From positions 572,501-636,500 of the forward strand of contig CAJNDS010000779.1 in NCBI GenBank assembly GCA_905221605.1: a stretch of 64,000 nucleotides of DNA. Direction: 5' to 3'. Within the stretch, counting starts at the first letter, position 1. Each line of letters begins with the position of its first letter. The position numbers were made by a program, and so were the translations under genes. The notes under the pieces were generated by a model, which saw only the letters and a program-made list of their open reading frames with translations, made no database searches and was not told the origin of the DNA. Positions 40,201-49,985 of this stretch are shown here, piece by piece. This stretch comes from Symbiodinium natans (Eukaryota; Sar; Dinophyceae; Suessiales; Symbiodiniaceae).

Positions 40201-42887
40201 TTTAGGGTTTAGGGAATAGGAGTAGGGGTTTAGAGGTTTAGGGGTTCAGGGGTTTAGGGTTTAGGGCTTAGGGATTAGGGAGTAGGGGTTTAGAGGTTTA
40301 GGGGTTTAGGGTTTAGGGATTTAGGGGTTTAGGGGCTCAGGGGTTTATGGGTTTAGGGTTTAGGGATTAGGGATCAGGGGTTTAGGGGTTTAGGGGTTCA
40401 GGGGTTTAGGGGTCTAGGGGTCTAGGGGTTTAGGGGTTTAGGGGTTTGGGGGGGCTAGGGATTTGTGGGTTAGGGGTTCAGGGGTTTAGGGGTTGGGACC
40501 TTCTTAAAAAAATGTTGGGTGCTTTGTTGGGCTTGTGTCCTTTGCTCTTCTTTCTTTGGGGCTGCTTTTGTGTCCGGGGGTTGGGGGTTGGGGGTTGGGG
40601 GCATTGGGATGAGCAATCTGCGGAAGCTGGCCCTAAACCCGATGAAGCCTCAAACCCTGAGAAACCCTACTTAGTAGCCCAGCAACCATATTCTATATTA
40701 TAATAAGGCCTTTTTTGGTTGGTTACTTTATGAGGGAACCAGAACCAACAAAAGGGAAAAGGGTACCACTGGGCTACCAAGCCTAAAACTCTGAGGCCCC
40801 TCCAAAATCTCTCGGCCCGCAAGGTGCCTCAAGTTGAGAACTATTCCGTGCAACTCATGCGCGCGTTGCTTCCGCTTCTTGCAAAGTCGTTGCATACCTA
40901 CAGAGTTACGATTCTAGACCCGCAGCCCTAAGCCCTAAGCCCTAAAGTCCAACTTCTGAGGAGTTGAGTGAAGAATGGTGAAGCGTTGTCGCGCCATCTG
41001 ATGCCTGCTTGCAAGCAAGGGTTCTTGGAACCAGAATGTGTGCTGAGATTGAACCTTAGAGAGTTCATTGTATAAGGCCTGTAGTGGGGATTACCAGGTG
41101 ATGAGGGCTGGTGCAATCTCGAAGAATGTTTCAAGAGCCTGGTCGAAGACATGTTGACCGCAAACCAGCAAGGTTGGCCTTTTAACCGAAGACCCTGAGA
41201 CCCTGAGACCCTGACACCCTAAACCCTCCACCCTACGGCTTTAGAGCTGCGGGAAGTCTCCTTGCGACAAATAAGGGGGCCAAAGCCCTAACACCTAAAC
41301 AAGGGGGCCTAAACCCTAAACCCTAAACCACAAACCCTAAACCCTAAACCCTATATAAACCCTAAACCCTAAACCCTAAACCCCGAGCTTCCTAAAACCC
41401 GGGGCCTGCCCAGGCCACAGACAGCTCCCCAACAACTTCCACCACAGAGGTGAGAACCTGGAAGAACTTAGGGCTCACCCTAAGCCCTAAACCCTAAACC
41501 CTAAACCCTAAACCCTAAACCCTAAACCCGAAACCTAAACCCTAAACCCTGCACAACCTCTTGGGGTAATTGCATGGGTCCCTCCCATAAACGGGGGTTC
41601 CCGTATATACCCCTTTATTTACCCAGTACAACCCAAGGGCCCAGACTGCAGAACCCCAACCCCTAGGTGGGCGTGACTTCCTCGGCTTGCTTGTGGTTTG
41701 GTAGGGACGTAGGGTTTCGGGTTTTGGGGGTGTTTGAACGATTTTTGGGCTTGGACGGCTCTAGCGGCTTTTGGGGTTTAATTCGCAAGAAGATTTGAAA
41801 CAGGGGTTTAGGGATGGTTCTCCTGAAGGTTCTGTTCGTGGTTCTTCTTCCCGCGGTAATGATTTATTTTGATGTCAGGTCACACAGATACACGACAAGG
41901 AGCGAATACAAGAGATAAGTAGGTTCACTTCGCTCACCTCGAGCTTCTTCGCTCACAGGCCAGTTCTATGTTGCGCACATACGACCGAGATAAAGCGGAG
42001 TTTTCCATTTTGGCTCTTCACCTCACTCAACTGGCCTTCAGGCACCGCCCACTCCCTGCCTGCAAGACAACCTAAACCCGAAACCCGAAACCCTAAACCC
42101 AAAACCCCAAATTTAAACCCCAAATTTAAACCAAACAAGGAGACAGGCTATCACTTCGAGGTGAAGCCGCAGATATACATGCCTGCGATGGGCTTCGGGT
42201 CCAACCCTGACCCCAAAAACCAAAGTAGGGTGTAGGGGATTAGGGGATTAGGGGTTCAGGGCTTAGGGGTTTAGTGGTTGAGGGGCTTAGGGGTTTACAT
42301 AGGGGGTTTAGGGGTTTAGGGTTTAGGGGTTTAGGGTTTAGGGGTTTAGGGGTTTAGGGGTTTAGGGGTTACATAGAGGTTTACGGGTTAGGGTTTAGGG
42401 GTTTCGGGTTTAGGGGTTGAGGAGTTTAGGGGTTTACATAGGGGTTTAGGGGTTCCGGGCTTGCGGGAAAGCGGCCAGGAAGGTGTCCAGCCAGTTCCAG
42501 ACGACATTGCTGGACCGCCACAGGAAACTCTGGCCCTCAGCCATCCACCTCAGTAGCTGCGCTGTGAACCATGCAACTCTTAGGGTTTAGGGTTTAGGGT
42601 TTAGGGTTTAGGGTTTAGGGTTTAGGGTTATCCCGTCCTAAACCTTGAACCTTACAAAACCATAACTACATAAAGGGTCCATGTGCCCAAACAGTAGGTA
42701 CCGAACCCTTGAAGGGAGGCCCAAGCATTCCCTGAAAAAGTACCCGGACCCCTCCCCATTTCTCATTATTTTGGGGAGGCATATTTCTCATAGTTTTTGG
42801 GCGGCATGGCTGGCGAAGCCACCTGAGTGCAAGCTCGACGGCAAAGATGAAGGCGAACCTGGACCAGAGCAAGCCGTCGTTGGAGTT
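31223..42887 (-). CDS. Voltage-gated cation channel with C-terminal EF-hands (gene span)
   Basis: A pore-forming plasma-membrane channel subunit of the voltage-gated ion channel superfamily. Identified exons in order: 42831-42887 (S2), 42473-42556 (S2-S3), 41095-41138 (S3), 40786-40827 and 40639-40669 (S3-S4 loop, S4 start), 38215-38262 and 37226-37264 (S4), 36595-36632 (S4-S5 linker), 35320-35405 (S5), 34997-35043 (turret), 34782-34877 (pore), 34294-34347 (S6), 34212-34241, 33391-33448 and 33040-33090 (EF-hand 1), 31223-31277 (EF-hand 2). From S2 to the exon at 34212 every junction is in phase. Introns hold telomeric arrays and introners, and most donors are GC. S1, the N terminus, a piece after S6 and the C terminus were not found. 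The number of repeats of the domain is unknown; only one is visible. Confidence 0.8.
32274..32342 (+). repeat. TTTAGGG array
   Basis: Ten units within the channel's 3' introns; others at 32476-32515, 33102-33178 and 35049-35105. Confidence 0.95.
32721..32872. mobile_element. Element family E with internal tandem duplication
   Basis: TTGGAGTAGACCC..AGTACTCCAA ends. A roughly 59-base unit (ACTTCTTTAGGTATAAGTAG..) is present twice, giving Tyr/Leu-rich frames that are not genes. Confidence 0.7.
33040..33090 (-). CDS. Channel exon: second half of EF-hand 1
   Basis: Acceptor ACCCTGTGCCAG, VTLEDFQDHFNDVEVRA, 17 codons, GC donor GCT|GCTCCC. The pattern TLEDFxxHxxDxxV is typical of EF-hands that follow protist channels. 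Confidence 0.8.
33391..33448 (-). CDS. Channel exon: first half of EF-hand 1
   Basis: Acceptor CTGTCTCTCTCGTCAG preceded by a 200-base pyrimidine tract, one base, YYLLVEDLFRNLQSDESGK, GC donor AAG|GCACGT. Continues in phase 0 with VTLEDF. Loop residue 1 is Gln, so calcium binding may be weak. Confidence 0.75.
33460..33675 (+). repeat. GA-rich (pyrimidine-rich on minus) tract
   Basis: AGAGAGA/GAAAGAG runs. On the minus strand it is a very long polypyrimidine tract ending at the acceptor of exon 33391-33448. Ser/Leu frames over it are artefacts. Confidence 0.8.
34212..34241 (-). CDS. Channel micro-exon after S6
   Basis: Acceptor CTTGGCCCTTTGCAG, VLHTKVLDSE, donor GAG|GTTATA; 30 bases. A further exon is needed before the EF-hand because phase does not fit directly. 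Confidence 0.55.
34294..34347 (-). CDS. Channel exon: S6
   Basis: Acceptor GGCTCCTAAG, then VFTLFAVLNVLDLARCMQ, donor CAG|GTGTTT. LFAVLNV is the S6 core. An earlier GT after AVLN is an alternative end, also phase 0. Confidence 0.75.
34782..34877 (-). CDS. Channel exon: pore helix and selectivity region
   Basis: Acceptor TCTCCGGCTCAG, then AMHTLFRSIANGISWDVVIR and PLIQASWFWGLL, 32 codons, GC donor TTG|GCTTTG. Pattern LFxSIxxGxxW is the pore signature; the residue just before Trp is Ser rather than Asp/Glu. Confidence 0.85.
34997..35043 (-). CDS. Channel exon: pore turret
   Basis: Acceptor CTAAACCTGAAG, two bases, IDLKTEIDLKIYFGS, donor TCC|GTCCAT. LKIYFGS matches the conserved approach to the pore helix. 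The frame stays open past the donor, but phase and the next exon favour this end. Confidence 0.75.
35110..35192 (-). CDS. Extra open segment inside the S5-turret intron
   Basis: Reads VLKVGMGPLGLRVGLWEDVC and QLARRCA between inverted telomeric arrays. Its phase does not fit S5 to turret, which join directly. It could be an alternative exon, a fragment of another gene, or a domesticated intron piece. Confidence 0.35.
35320..35405 (-). CDS. Channel exon: S5
   Basis: Acceptor CCGCAACAAAG, one base, SVMLLVIIIYMFGVLLTDGV and SDFLRNGE, one base, GC donor GAAG|GCCGGC. A hydrophobic S5 ending in the family's typical YMFG..T start of the turret. Confidence 0.8.
36595..36632 (-). CDS. Channel exon: S4-S5 linker
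   Basis: Acceptor GGCAGCAAG preceded by an A-run on the sense strand, then VSSIAMTFRSLA + TG, GC donor TTG|GCGTCT. The split Trp codon is completed by the S5 exon (FRSLAW|SVMLLV). Confidence 0.75.
36639..36777 (+). repeat. T-tract, G-tract and TTTAGGG array
   Basis: T(21)CG(6)CG(8).. then TTTAGGG units. It stands immediately beside the S4-S5 linker exon. The same T-run/G-run/telomere order occurs at 10682-10721 (reverse). Confidence 0.9.
37226..37264 (-). CDS. Channel exon: S4 continuation
   Basis: Acceptor CTCCGAAG, then VRVVRFVRSLRNL, 13 codons, GC donor CTT|GCTGCT. It extends the arginine ladder of the previous exon without a break. Confidence 0.8.
38215..38262 (-). CDS. Channel exon: S4 voltage sensor
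   Basis: Acceptor GAAAGCTGCAG, then VIRIVRISRLLRVLRI, 16 codons with Arg at every third position, GC donor ATC|GCCCCG. This is the diagnostic motif of the family. Confidence 0.85.
40065..40490 (+). repeat. TTTAGGGG octamer array and decayed extension
   Basis: After four heptamers the unit changes to an octamer (GGTTTAGG) for about 15 copies, then decays over 250 bases. It lies at the start of the 2.4 kb intron before the S4 exon, 38263-40638, seen from its minus-strand 3' part. Confidence 0.9.
40639..40827 (-). CDS. Channel exons: S3-S4 loop and S4 start, split by an introner
   Basis: 40786-40827 reads HLAGREILEGPQS + TT. 40639-40669 reads T + RVSQGLRLHR and ends at CGG|GTTTAGGG. Introner A lies between, with TAGG repeated at both ends. 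The join continues the every-third-Arg spacing into S4 (GLRLHR|VIRIVRIS), which supports the splice. Confidence 0.7.
40670..40781. mobile_element. Introner family A, intact copy, in the channel S3-S4 region
   Basis: Inverted ends CTTAGTAGCCCAGCAACCA and TACCACTGGGCTACCAAG, direct repeat CCTA on both sides. It is the uninterrupted reference for the array-bearing copies at 15465 and 61009. Confidence 0.85.
41095..41138 (-). CDS. Channel exon: S3
   Basis: After GACCAG: ALETFFEIAPALIT, TG, donor GTAATC. With the previous exon it reads NWLDTFLAALETFFEIA. The upstream frame is also open, so the acceptor is chosen by phase. Confidence 0.6.
42473..42556 (-). CDS. Channel exon: S2-S3
   Basis: Acceptor TTCACAGCGCAG, then LLRWMAEGQSFLWRSSNVVW and NWLDTFLA, 28 codons. 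The WNW..D signature marks the start of S3. The donor is GC (GCC|GCTTTC). Confidence 0.75.
42831..42887 (-). CDS. Channel exon: S2 start
   Basis: Acceptor TACCAAAGCAG, then NSNDGLLWSRFAFIFAVEL, 19 codons, GC donor CTT|GCACTC. Joined to the next exon it gives FAFIFAVELLLRW, a typical S2 with its acidic residue. Confidence 0.75.
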
Positions 42888-43393
42888 CTGCTTTGGTACA
42901 CGGGAAGAATCCCCAGACAAAATGCCGAAGCTTGGAATCTTGGCAGGACCCCTAATGCGGAAAAAGGACTAACGAACCAGCTGGACCCAGCACACGACTA
43001 TTTCGGCACCTTCTTTAAACCTATAACGGAGCCTACCTGAAATTGGGAGCCGATCTTTTTGTTTGGCGGGGGAGGGTGGGGAGAGGTTCCTTCAAAGCAA
43101 AAATCTGAAATTGGGGAGCACCTTCATGTTGAGAAATACCGGGAATCATCAGAGGCAGTGCCTGTAGTACAAGTGCTCCCCCCTCCGATGGGCACCCAAA
43201 ATAGACCCTTATCAAAGCAAAGCACATGAAGGCTCACACACAGCAGTAATTACGCGGACGTTTAACCCTAAACCCTAAACCCTAAACCCTAAACCCTACC
43301 GTTGGCACCAGGAGTTTGGGGCTTAGGGTTTCTTGGTGTAGGATGTAGGGTTTAGGGTTTAATTAGGAGGTTTAGGTCATCCCTTTCCGAATG

Positions 43394-43396
43394 TCC

Positions 43397-43427
<31 letters not shown>

Positions 43428-43448
43428 GCTCGCTCGCTCGCTCGCTCT
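43394..43448 (+). repeat. (CT)n and (CTCG)n tract
   Basis: TCTCTC.. then GCTCGCTCGCTCG. Pyrimidine tract; no exon was found directly after it on the plus strand. Confidence 0.8.
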
Positions 43449-43530
43449 CATCTCTCTATCGAGCAAAGTCACGCGTGCTGGATCCAATCCTCGCTGCGTT
43501 TCGGTCAGCCAGTTGGATCAGGTTTTCATG

Positions 43531-43625
43531 TGGGGGTTTACGAAAATAGGTGACCCTAAAATAGACCCCCAAATAGTAAGATTACCTTTATTATAAGGAC
43601 AACAATGAGATACCCCGAATTTTGG
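43531..43625. mobile_element. Element family G copy
   Basis: GGGGGTTTACGAAAATAGGT..GACCCCCAAATAGTAAGATT.. as in the family. A family F copy (43680-43774, GACCTAGGAATAAAAAGGGT..) follows. Confidence 0.6.
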
Positions 43626-44226
43626 AAAAAAAAAACCAATGTGTTACCTCAGGCACACACACAAAGCACCCTGCAAGCAGACCTGGGACCTAGGAATAAA
43701 AAGGGTGCCCGTTTTGGTTATAAGGGGATCATAAGGGAACCCAACCCTAAAAAAGGAAATCCCGGTCCTAGTTTTGTATTGTAAGTCAAGCTGTGCTTGT
43801 GTCTTGAGTCTTGGCGTGGTTCTGGAGAGTGTCGTAGAGCATCGCTACCCTCCAGCGTGACACTGATAAACTACAGGCTTCAGGCAGAGGTCCTCGTGAG
43901 CTCAGTGACGTTTTGGCTTTGCAGGCTGCGCTTGCTGAACCCTAAAACCCTAAACCCTATAAACCCTAAACCCTAATATCCATCAAGCCGAAGAAACCTT
44001 GAGCTTCAAACCAACCCTACACCCACCCCAAAAGCAACCACAAGCGCCCTAAACCCCACAGGCTAAACCCTAAACCCTAAACCCTAAACCCTAAACCCTG
44101 AACCTCAAGTTCTAAACCCTAAGCCCTGAACCCTAAGCCCTAAGCCCTAAACCCTAAACCCCAAGCCCTGAACCCTAAGCCCTGAACCCTGAACCCTAAA
44201 CCCTAAACCCTAAGCCGTAAACCCAC

Positions 44227-44318
44227 CCCGCGAATTGGGTCAAGCCAAGGCACGAGGATAAACCCGATGTCCTGGTCGGAGCTGTCCACGGTAGCCAGAT
44301 CCTCTGCTTGCAGGTACC
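44227..44318 (-). CDS. Coding exon
   Basis: Acceptor ACAAACTGCAG, two bases, YLQAEDLATVDSSDQDIGFI and LVPWLDPIRG, donor G|GTGGGTTTAC. Exactly 2 + 30 codons. Phase is compatible with exon 46101-46185 upstream, and both may belong to the channel's unseen N terminus or to another gene. Confidence 0.6.
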
Positions 44319-46100
44319 CTGCAGTTTGTTTAGGGTTTAGGGTTTAGTTAGGGTTTAGGGTTTAGGGTTTAGGGTTTAGGGCTTAGGGTTTAGGGTTTAG
44401 GGATTAGGGATTAGGGATTAGGGTTTAGGGTTTAGGGTTTAGGGGGTTCTTACTCGACCCCCAGGTTAGCCGTAGAAAGAAACCTGACAGGAACCCTTTA
44501 TCAAGAGGCCCCCTAACCTGCGAGGTAAGTCCTGAAGCGTGAAGGCCCATCTAAGTAGGCCCGTATGACACACCCTGAATTTTGGACAGTTGCGAACTTG
44601 GTAACCTGGAATTTGTTGTTCAGTGTTTGTGATTGACCCTAACGCTCCAAATAGCCCAAAGTAGGTATTACTTACAGAGTTTAGACCCCAATGTAGGCAT
44701 TATTTGTATACTTGGAGCCCTAGGGTTAGGGTTTCAGATTGGAGGGCTCCTCGTAGGGAATCGGGGAAACAATGGTGCCCTCCATCGTTGCTTCAATGGT
44801 TCCGAGTCTTCGCCACTAAGAGCTCGTAAGGAAAAGAGACCTCCTGGCTCCAGCCAGAGGCGGCATACCAGCAAGACCGTAACCCGTAAACTCTGAGCAA
44901 TCGAGACCCTGCCCTAAACCCTAGATTGCAAACGTTTAGGGTTTAGTAAGAGTCTCTGGCCTCAAGCCCTAAACCTTACAGATCAGCATTTATACAAGCC
45001 AAGGCGCAATCTGCGACCTAAACCCTAAACTCTAAACCCTAAACCCTAAACCATCAAGATGTTCATTTGTGAAAGCCAAGCTGCAATCTGCACCCCTAGG
45101 ATGAAGGAGTGTGTGAGGATGCCCACCTCGGACGCAAGATATGAGAGGGACGGGCGCTCCTCAAATAGGGTCTAGAGTTTAGGGGTATATACATATACAC
45201 ATATACATAGATACATGTATACATATATACATATATTTCTACATATATGTATATGTGTATATATTGTAGTATGTATGTATTTCTCTCTATGTACAAACAT
45301 ATATATATATATATGTATGTGGACTAGATGTGTATATTATAGATATATACATACTGTTGATGGACGACATCCTGCATCACGTTTATTACGCAGGTCATCC
45401 CTTCCAAACCCTGAATCTTCACATTGCTGTCCTTGCAATGCTTCGAAAGGGCGTGTGCGTGAATGACCGAAATCCTGCATCATCCATATGCGCCCGCAAC
45501 ATTGACATTCGAGGGGCGCGGGGAGCTCGATTACCGACCGTCGCACACGTGTAAACTAGGCGGTCATGCAAGATTTTGTCCGTCCACAGTAACTCAAAAG
45601 ACCTGAGGGTCTCTAAGGTTTGGAAGTCCTCAAAGAAAATATTTACTTTCTGGCCTTCTCGACCCTAAACTCGCAAAAGCCTTGGTCTTTCTGAGTCCCC
45701 ACAAAACAGCCTCCACGGCGTCCTCTTCTGAAAAATAGCGTCGAAAGGGTTTATGGTTTAGGGTTTCGGGCAGTATTCTCAAACCCCGAGGGCTTTCGAA
45801 CCCTACCCGGCAACCGTCGGAAAAATTGCACAGTACTCCCCGGGGGTGGGGGAGCCCTAAACCCCATAACCCTAAACCCTAAACCCAAGACGGCGAAAGG
45901 AGCGAGGAGGGGGGGGAAAACGCCCCAAAGGGTCGTCAAGACCTTTCGGCACCCTCAGTTTCTGGCAGCGCAGGAAGCCCAAGGCCGAAGATTGTTTGAC
46001 TTTGTTAGTAGGGTGAGGAAGGGGATTTAGGGGATTGCCCTAACCCTAAACCCTAAACCCTAAACCCTAAACCCTAAACCCCAAACCCTAAACCCTAAAC

Positions 46101-46185
46101 CCGATCCAGGTCGAGGGGCCATGAGAAAGCCCTCGAACCAGAAGTTGCCAATCACGTGCTTCAGGAGGTAGTGCTGCCATCCTTG
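46101..46185 (-). CDS. Coding exon ending at a telomere-type donor
   Basis: Acceptor CCCCAAAG, then QGWQHYLLKHVIGNFWFEGF and LMAPRPGS, then CGG|GTTTAGGG. The 85 bases equal 28 codons + 1. Aromatic-rich, possibly membrane-proximal. Plus-strand flanks are CCCTAAA (46027-46100) and TTTAGGG (46194 on). Confidence 0.65.
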
Positions 46186-46848
46186 CTTTGGGGGGGTTTA
46201 GGGTTTGGGGTTTAGGGTTTAGGGTTCGGGGTTTGGGGTTTAGGGTTTGGGTTTAGGGTTTGGGGTTTGGGGTTTGGGGTTTGGGGTTTGGGGTTTAGGG
46301 TTTAGTTAGTTTTTTTTTTGGGGGGGGGGGGGGGGGGGTTTGGAATTTAGGGTTTCGGGAGTTTGGGGGATTTGCGGGTTTGAGGGGATTTGTGGTTTTG
46401 GAGGCTTGGGTTTAGGGGTTTGGGGGGTTCTTCGGGGGTTTTGGGGGCTTTGGGGGGTTTGGGGGGTTTTGGGGTGTTTTGGGGGGTTTTGAAGGGGTTT
46501 TGAAGGGGTTTTGGGGGGTTTTGGGGGTTGGGGTCGTAGGGTTGTAGGGTTGTACCGTTGTAGGGGTTCATAGGGTTGAGCGTTTATATTTGTAGGCATG
46601 AAGGTTTAGGATGTGGGGTTGCAGCGGACTGCTTTCTCGCATTAGGCTTAGAAGCACTTCGTTCCGAAGGAAGCACAACGAGAGGGGCACACGATTCCCC
46701 CAACTGAGTTGTTCTCAAAAACCTGAAGCCATGAAGTTTAGGGCAGTTTAGGGTTAGGGTTGGCCTAAGCCCTAAACCCAAATGTGCGAGAGTCGACACC
46801 AACTCAGTTCATGTTTACTCACCATAGCCAGAAGGTATCTACCCGGCC

Positions 46849-46882
<34 letters not shown>

Positions 46883-47199
46883 AAAGCCCCTTGTGAGAAC
46901 ACGAGGTGCTCTCAGAAGACCTTCAACTCCTTGAACCCCCCCCGACGCTCAACTGAACGGGCCCGAAACCCCAAACCCCCCCATAGCCCCAAAGCATCCA
47001 AAAAAAAACCTAATCCGTAAACCCTAAACCCTAAACCCTAAAGCCTAAACCCTAAACCCTAAAGCCTAAACCCTAAAGCCTAAACCCTAAACCCTAAAGC
47101 CCTAAACCTGAATCAACCCGGAGCCCAAAAGGAGAGACCCTAAACCCTAAACCCTAAACCCTAAACCCTAAACCCTAAACCCTTACTAAACCCCAAACC

Positions 47200-48460
47200 C
47201 TAAACCCTAAGTATGTAGGGTTTTGGGTTGAGGGATGTAGGATCTCGCGTTTTAAGGCAGCTGGCTTAGGGCTCTCAAGGCTCGTAAGGTCTCTTTGCGC
47301 TTGAGTGGCTGCTGAAGCGACTGTGCGTCCGTGTAGAACGCCTTCTGTTACCTTGGCGAAATTCTACAAACAAGGTGCCCTTGCACCGCGGGGAACTGAT
47401 GGAGAATAGGGAAAACACGAAGGGGGAGGGGGGGGAAGGGGGCGAAGGGGGGGGGGGGGGGGAGTGCAGGACGGCGCAGGGACTCTCTTCTTCGAGAAAC
47501 AGAGATTTGGGATGGCTTGGCGTGCACGAGTGTGAGGTTCGAATGCTTCGAGGTGGCCAGCCTACAGTAGTTGACTCATATTACGGTGGTACCCGGAAGG
47601 GCCATATTCCAACCTTGGTCCATAGTAAGATATGAACCAACGCACCTGCACAACGGTTCGGGTTCTGAGCTTTCAGCCTGAGAATGCTAGGGAAGGGTTT
47701 GGTGGGGAACCCTAAACCCCAAACCCCAAACCCTAAACCCTATAAACCTATAAACCCTAAACCCTAAACCTTAAACCCTAAACCCCAATTTCTGAGCACA
47801 GGCTCTTGGGAGCCTGAGCCAGGCTTTTGAGGGAGGCTGGCGAACAGAGAGGCAGGCCATCGTTTCCGGATTCCCTGTACAGTTGGGGGGGGGGGGGGGT
47901 TGATACGATATTTGGGGGGGTACCTTATTGGAGTCCTCAAAACCCTCAAACCCTAAAAGCCCCAAAAGCCCTAAAAGCCCTAAATCCAAAAAACACTAAA
48001 GCCCTAAAAAGCCCTAGAACAAGCCGGCCTGAGACTTAGGAGCCTTGTCAATGTGGAAGCGAAGCCGGCCCTGCTAAAGAGAACACGGAACACCCTCCGC
48101 CTAGTACTCCTGTACAGGGTTTAGGGTTTTAGGGTTTTAGGGTTTTGGGTTTAGGGTTTAGGGTTTAGGGTTTAGGGTTTAGGGTTTAGGGTTTAGGGTT
48201 TAGGGCAGTCAGCCAGCCCTATTGTCCGTTAAGGCCCTAACCCTAAACCCTAAACCCTAAACCCTAAACCCTAAACCCTAAACCCTAAACCCTAAGCCCT
48301 AAACCCTAAACCCTAAACCCTCACCCTAAGCTGCTCAGGCCAAGCCGCGGCCGGGGCTTGGTTGTGGCTCACTGGTCTCCAACTCGACGTTGTCCTCGGG
48401 GTCCTTGAGTCAACCGGAATCCGCTTGGATTTCTTACATTTTTTAACCGTTGGATAGACT
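47200..48460. other. Arrays and weak coding signals
   Basis: TTTAGGG (48119-48205) and CCCTAAA (48239-48320) arrays, a G-tract region (47420-47462) and a plus-strand open stretch around 47463-47560 (RNRDLGWLGVHECEVRMLRG) that may be an exon but has no proven boundaries. Confidence 0.35.
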
Positions 48461-48540
48461 TAGAGAGATAGAGAGATAGAGAGAAAGAGAGAAAGACAGA
48501 AAGAGAGAAAGAAAGAAAGAGAGAAAGAGAGAAAGGAGAC
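48461..48540 (+). repeat. (GAGA/GAAA)n tract
   Basis: Purine microsatellite; a second GA-tract lies at 48800-48882. Confidence 0.85.
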
Positions 48541-48584
48541 AAAAACATTATTTTACTTCGAACATCCCCACCTTAGCAATCCAG

Positions 48585-48720
48585 GGTCTCTGGGGTTGGG
48601 CACTCCAGGGAGTCTATGGGGTTGGGCACTTGAGGGAGACTCTGTGTTGGGCACTCCAGGAAGACTCTAAGGTTGGGCACTCCAGGAGTCTCTGGGTTGG
48701 GCGCACTCCAGGGAGTCTCT
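48585..48720 (+). repeat. Minisatellite, about 29-base unit
   Basis: Five diverged copies of GGTTGGGCACTCCAGGGAGT with a CTCTGG extension. Confidence 0.75.
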
Positions 48721-49117
48721 CGGAGTAGACAGGGCGAAGAGTTCCGGGCGAGGAGAAGAGTTGAGTTTAAAATCCACCGAAGGTGGGGAACGAATAAAAG
48801 GCGAGAGAGAGAGGGAAAGAATCAGAGAGAGAGGGAGAGAGAGGACGCGACGGAAAGAGAGAGAGAGAGAGAGACAGAGTGAACTGAAAAAGCACGTGCT
48901 GCCAAGACCTATTGATCTTCGGCCACAAGAAAGCACAGAGTTTCAGGCAAAGTCGCAGAGAAAATGTCCAGCTCAAGTTCCCTCTTCGTCTGCGCCGCCA
49001 GCATCCGCACCTTCAGGGGAAACTTGGAGGACCGGGGGTTTAGGGTTTAGGGTTTAGGGTTTAGGCTTTAGAGTTTCGGGTTTAGGGTTTAGGGCTTAGG
49101 GCTTAGGGTTTAGGGCT

Positions 49118-49216
49118 ACTAGACCCAAGAGTAACTTAGGAATAAAACGGGTGCCCTTTTTTGGCTTAAAGGGGAATTCTGAGGGAACCTCACAAGGGCC
49201 TTCTCTGGGTCCTAGT
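49118..49216. mobile_element. Element family F
   Basis: Inverted ends ACTAGACCCAAGAG and CTCTGGGTCCTAGT. The interior GGAATAAAACGGGTGCCC..GGGAACCT is shared with 43680, 51787 and 51960. Confidence 0.65.
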
Positions 49217-49439
49217 CTGTTAGTATGTTTATGACACGAATAAGATTACTGTAAAAGCAATACATGACTATCATACTATGTTACCGTAGCCTGGTATGAC
49301 TCTACTATTCTGCTCTATCTGATCAATTCCTAAACCCTAAACCCTAAACAACCCTAAACCCTAAACCCTATACAATGACTCTGCGGAGGAGAGTGAGCAC
49401 ACTCTCCTAGACCGCCACGAAGCTCCACCCGAAAACTTG

Positions 49440-49600
49440 AAGCCTCAACAAGATACTAAGGATATCTAACCATATAAGAACAGTATGAGAATAATATGAT
49501 AGTAACAAGAAACGAACACAAAACTCATATATCCAACCCTTTAAGAACAGTATGAGAATAATATGATAGTAACAAGAAACGAATACTATACTCGTAATGA
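49440..49600. repeat. Tandem duplication, about 85 bases
   Basis: AAGAACAGTATGAGAATAAT then ATGATAGTAACAAGAAACGA occurs twice with AT-rich spacer. No coding signal. Confidence 0.7.
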
Positions 49601-49879
49601 TATTCGAATAGATCAGTCAAACAAAATTCACAATATTACGACTACCACATAGCATTCGAATATTAATTGGGGCTCCTCCGCGATGGGCAAGAAAGCTGGC
49701 TTAAGGTCTGGGGAGCTTCGGGGTTTGGGATTTACCCTAAACCCTAAACCCTAAACCCAAAACCCTAAACACAGTAACCATCTTATGACAAGGACACCCT
49801 TTTTGGGAGCTGGTTTCTTAAAGAAAGGAAGCCCAGAACAAATAATGAAGGGTAAAGGGTACCACTGGGCTACCAAGAA

Positions 49880-49985
49880 CCCCTAAACCCTAAACCCTAA
49901 ACCCTAAACCCTAAACCCTAAACCCTAAACCCTAAACCCTAAACCCTAAACCCTAAACCCTAAACCCTTAACCCTAAACCCTCAC
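49880..49985 (-). repeat. CCCTAAA array fused to an introner A end
   Basis: Element A (about 49771-49877, ..TACCACTGGGCTACCAAG) lacks its left end, which is replaced by CCCTAAA repeats. A long array follows on the right. Confidence 0.8.

Noticed and set aside
41990-42020. A 12-base match (CCATTTTGGCTC) to the dinoflagellate spliced leader
   Set aside because: The match lacks the leader's 5' part and following AAG, and the reverse strand there is an open coding segment (EGQLSEVKSQNGKLRFISVV), so it is probably chance.
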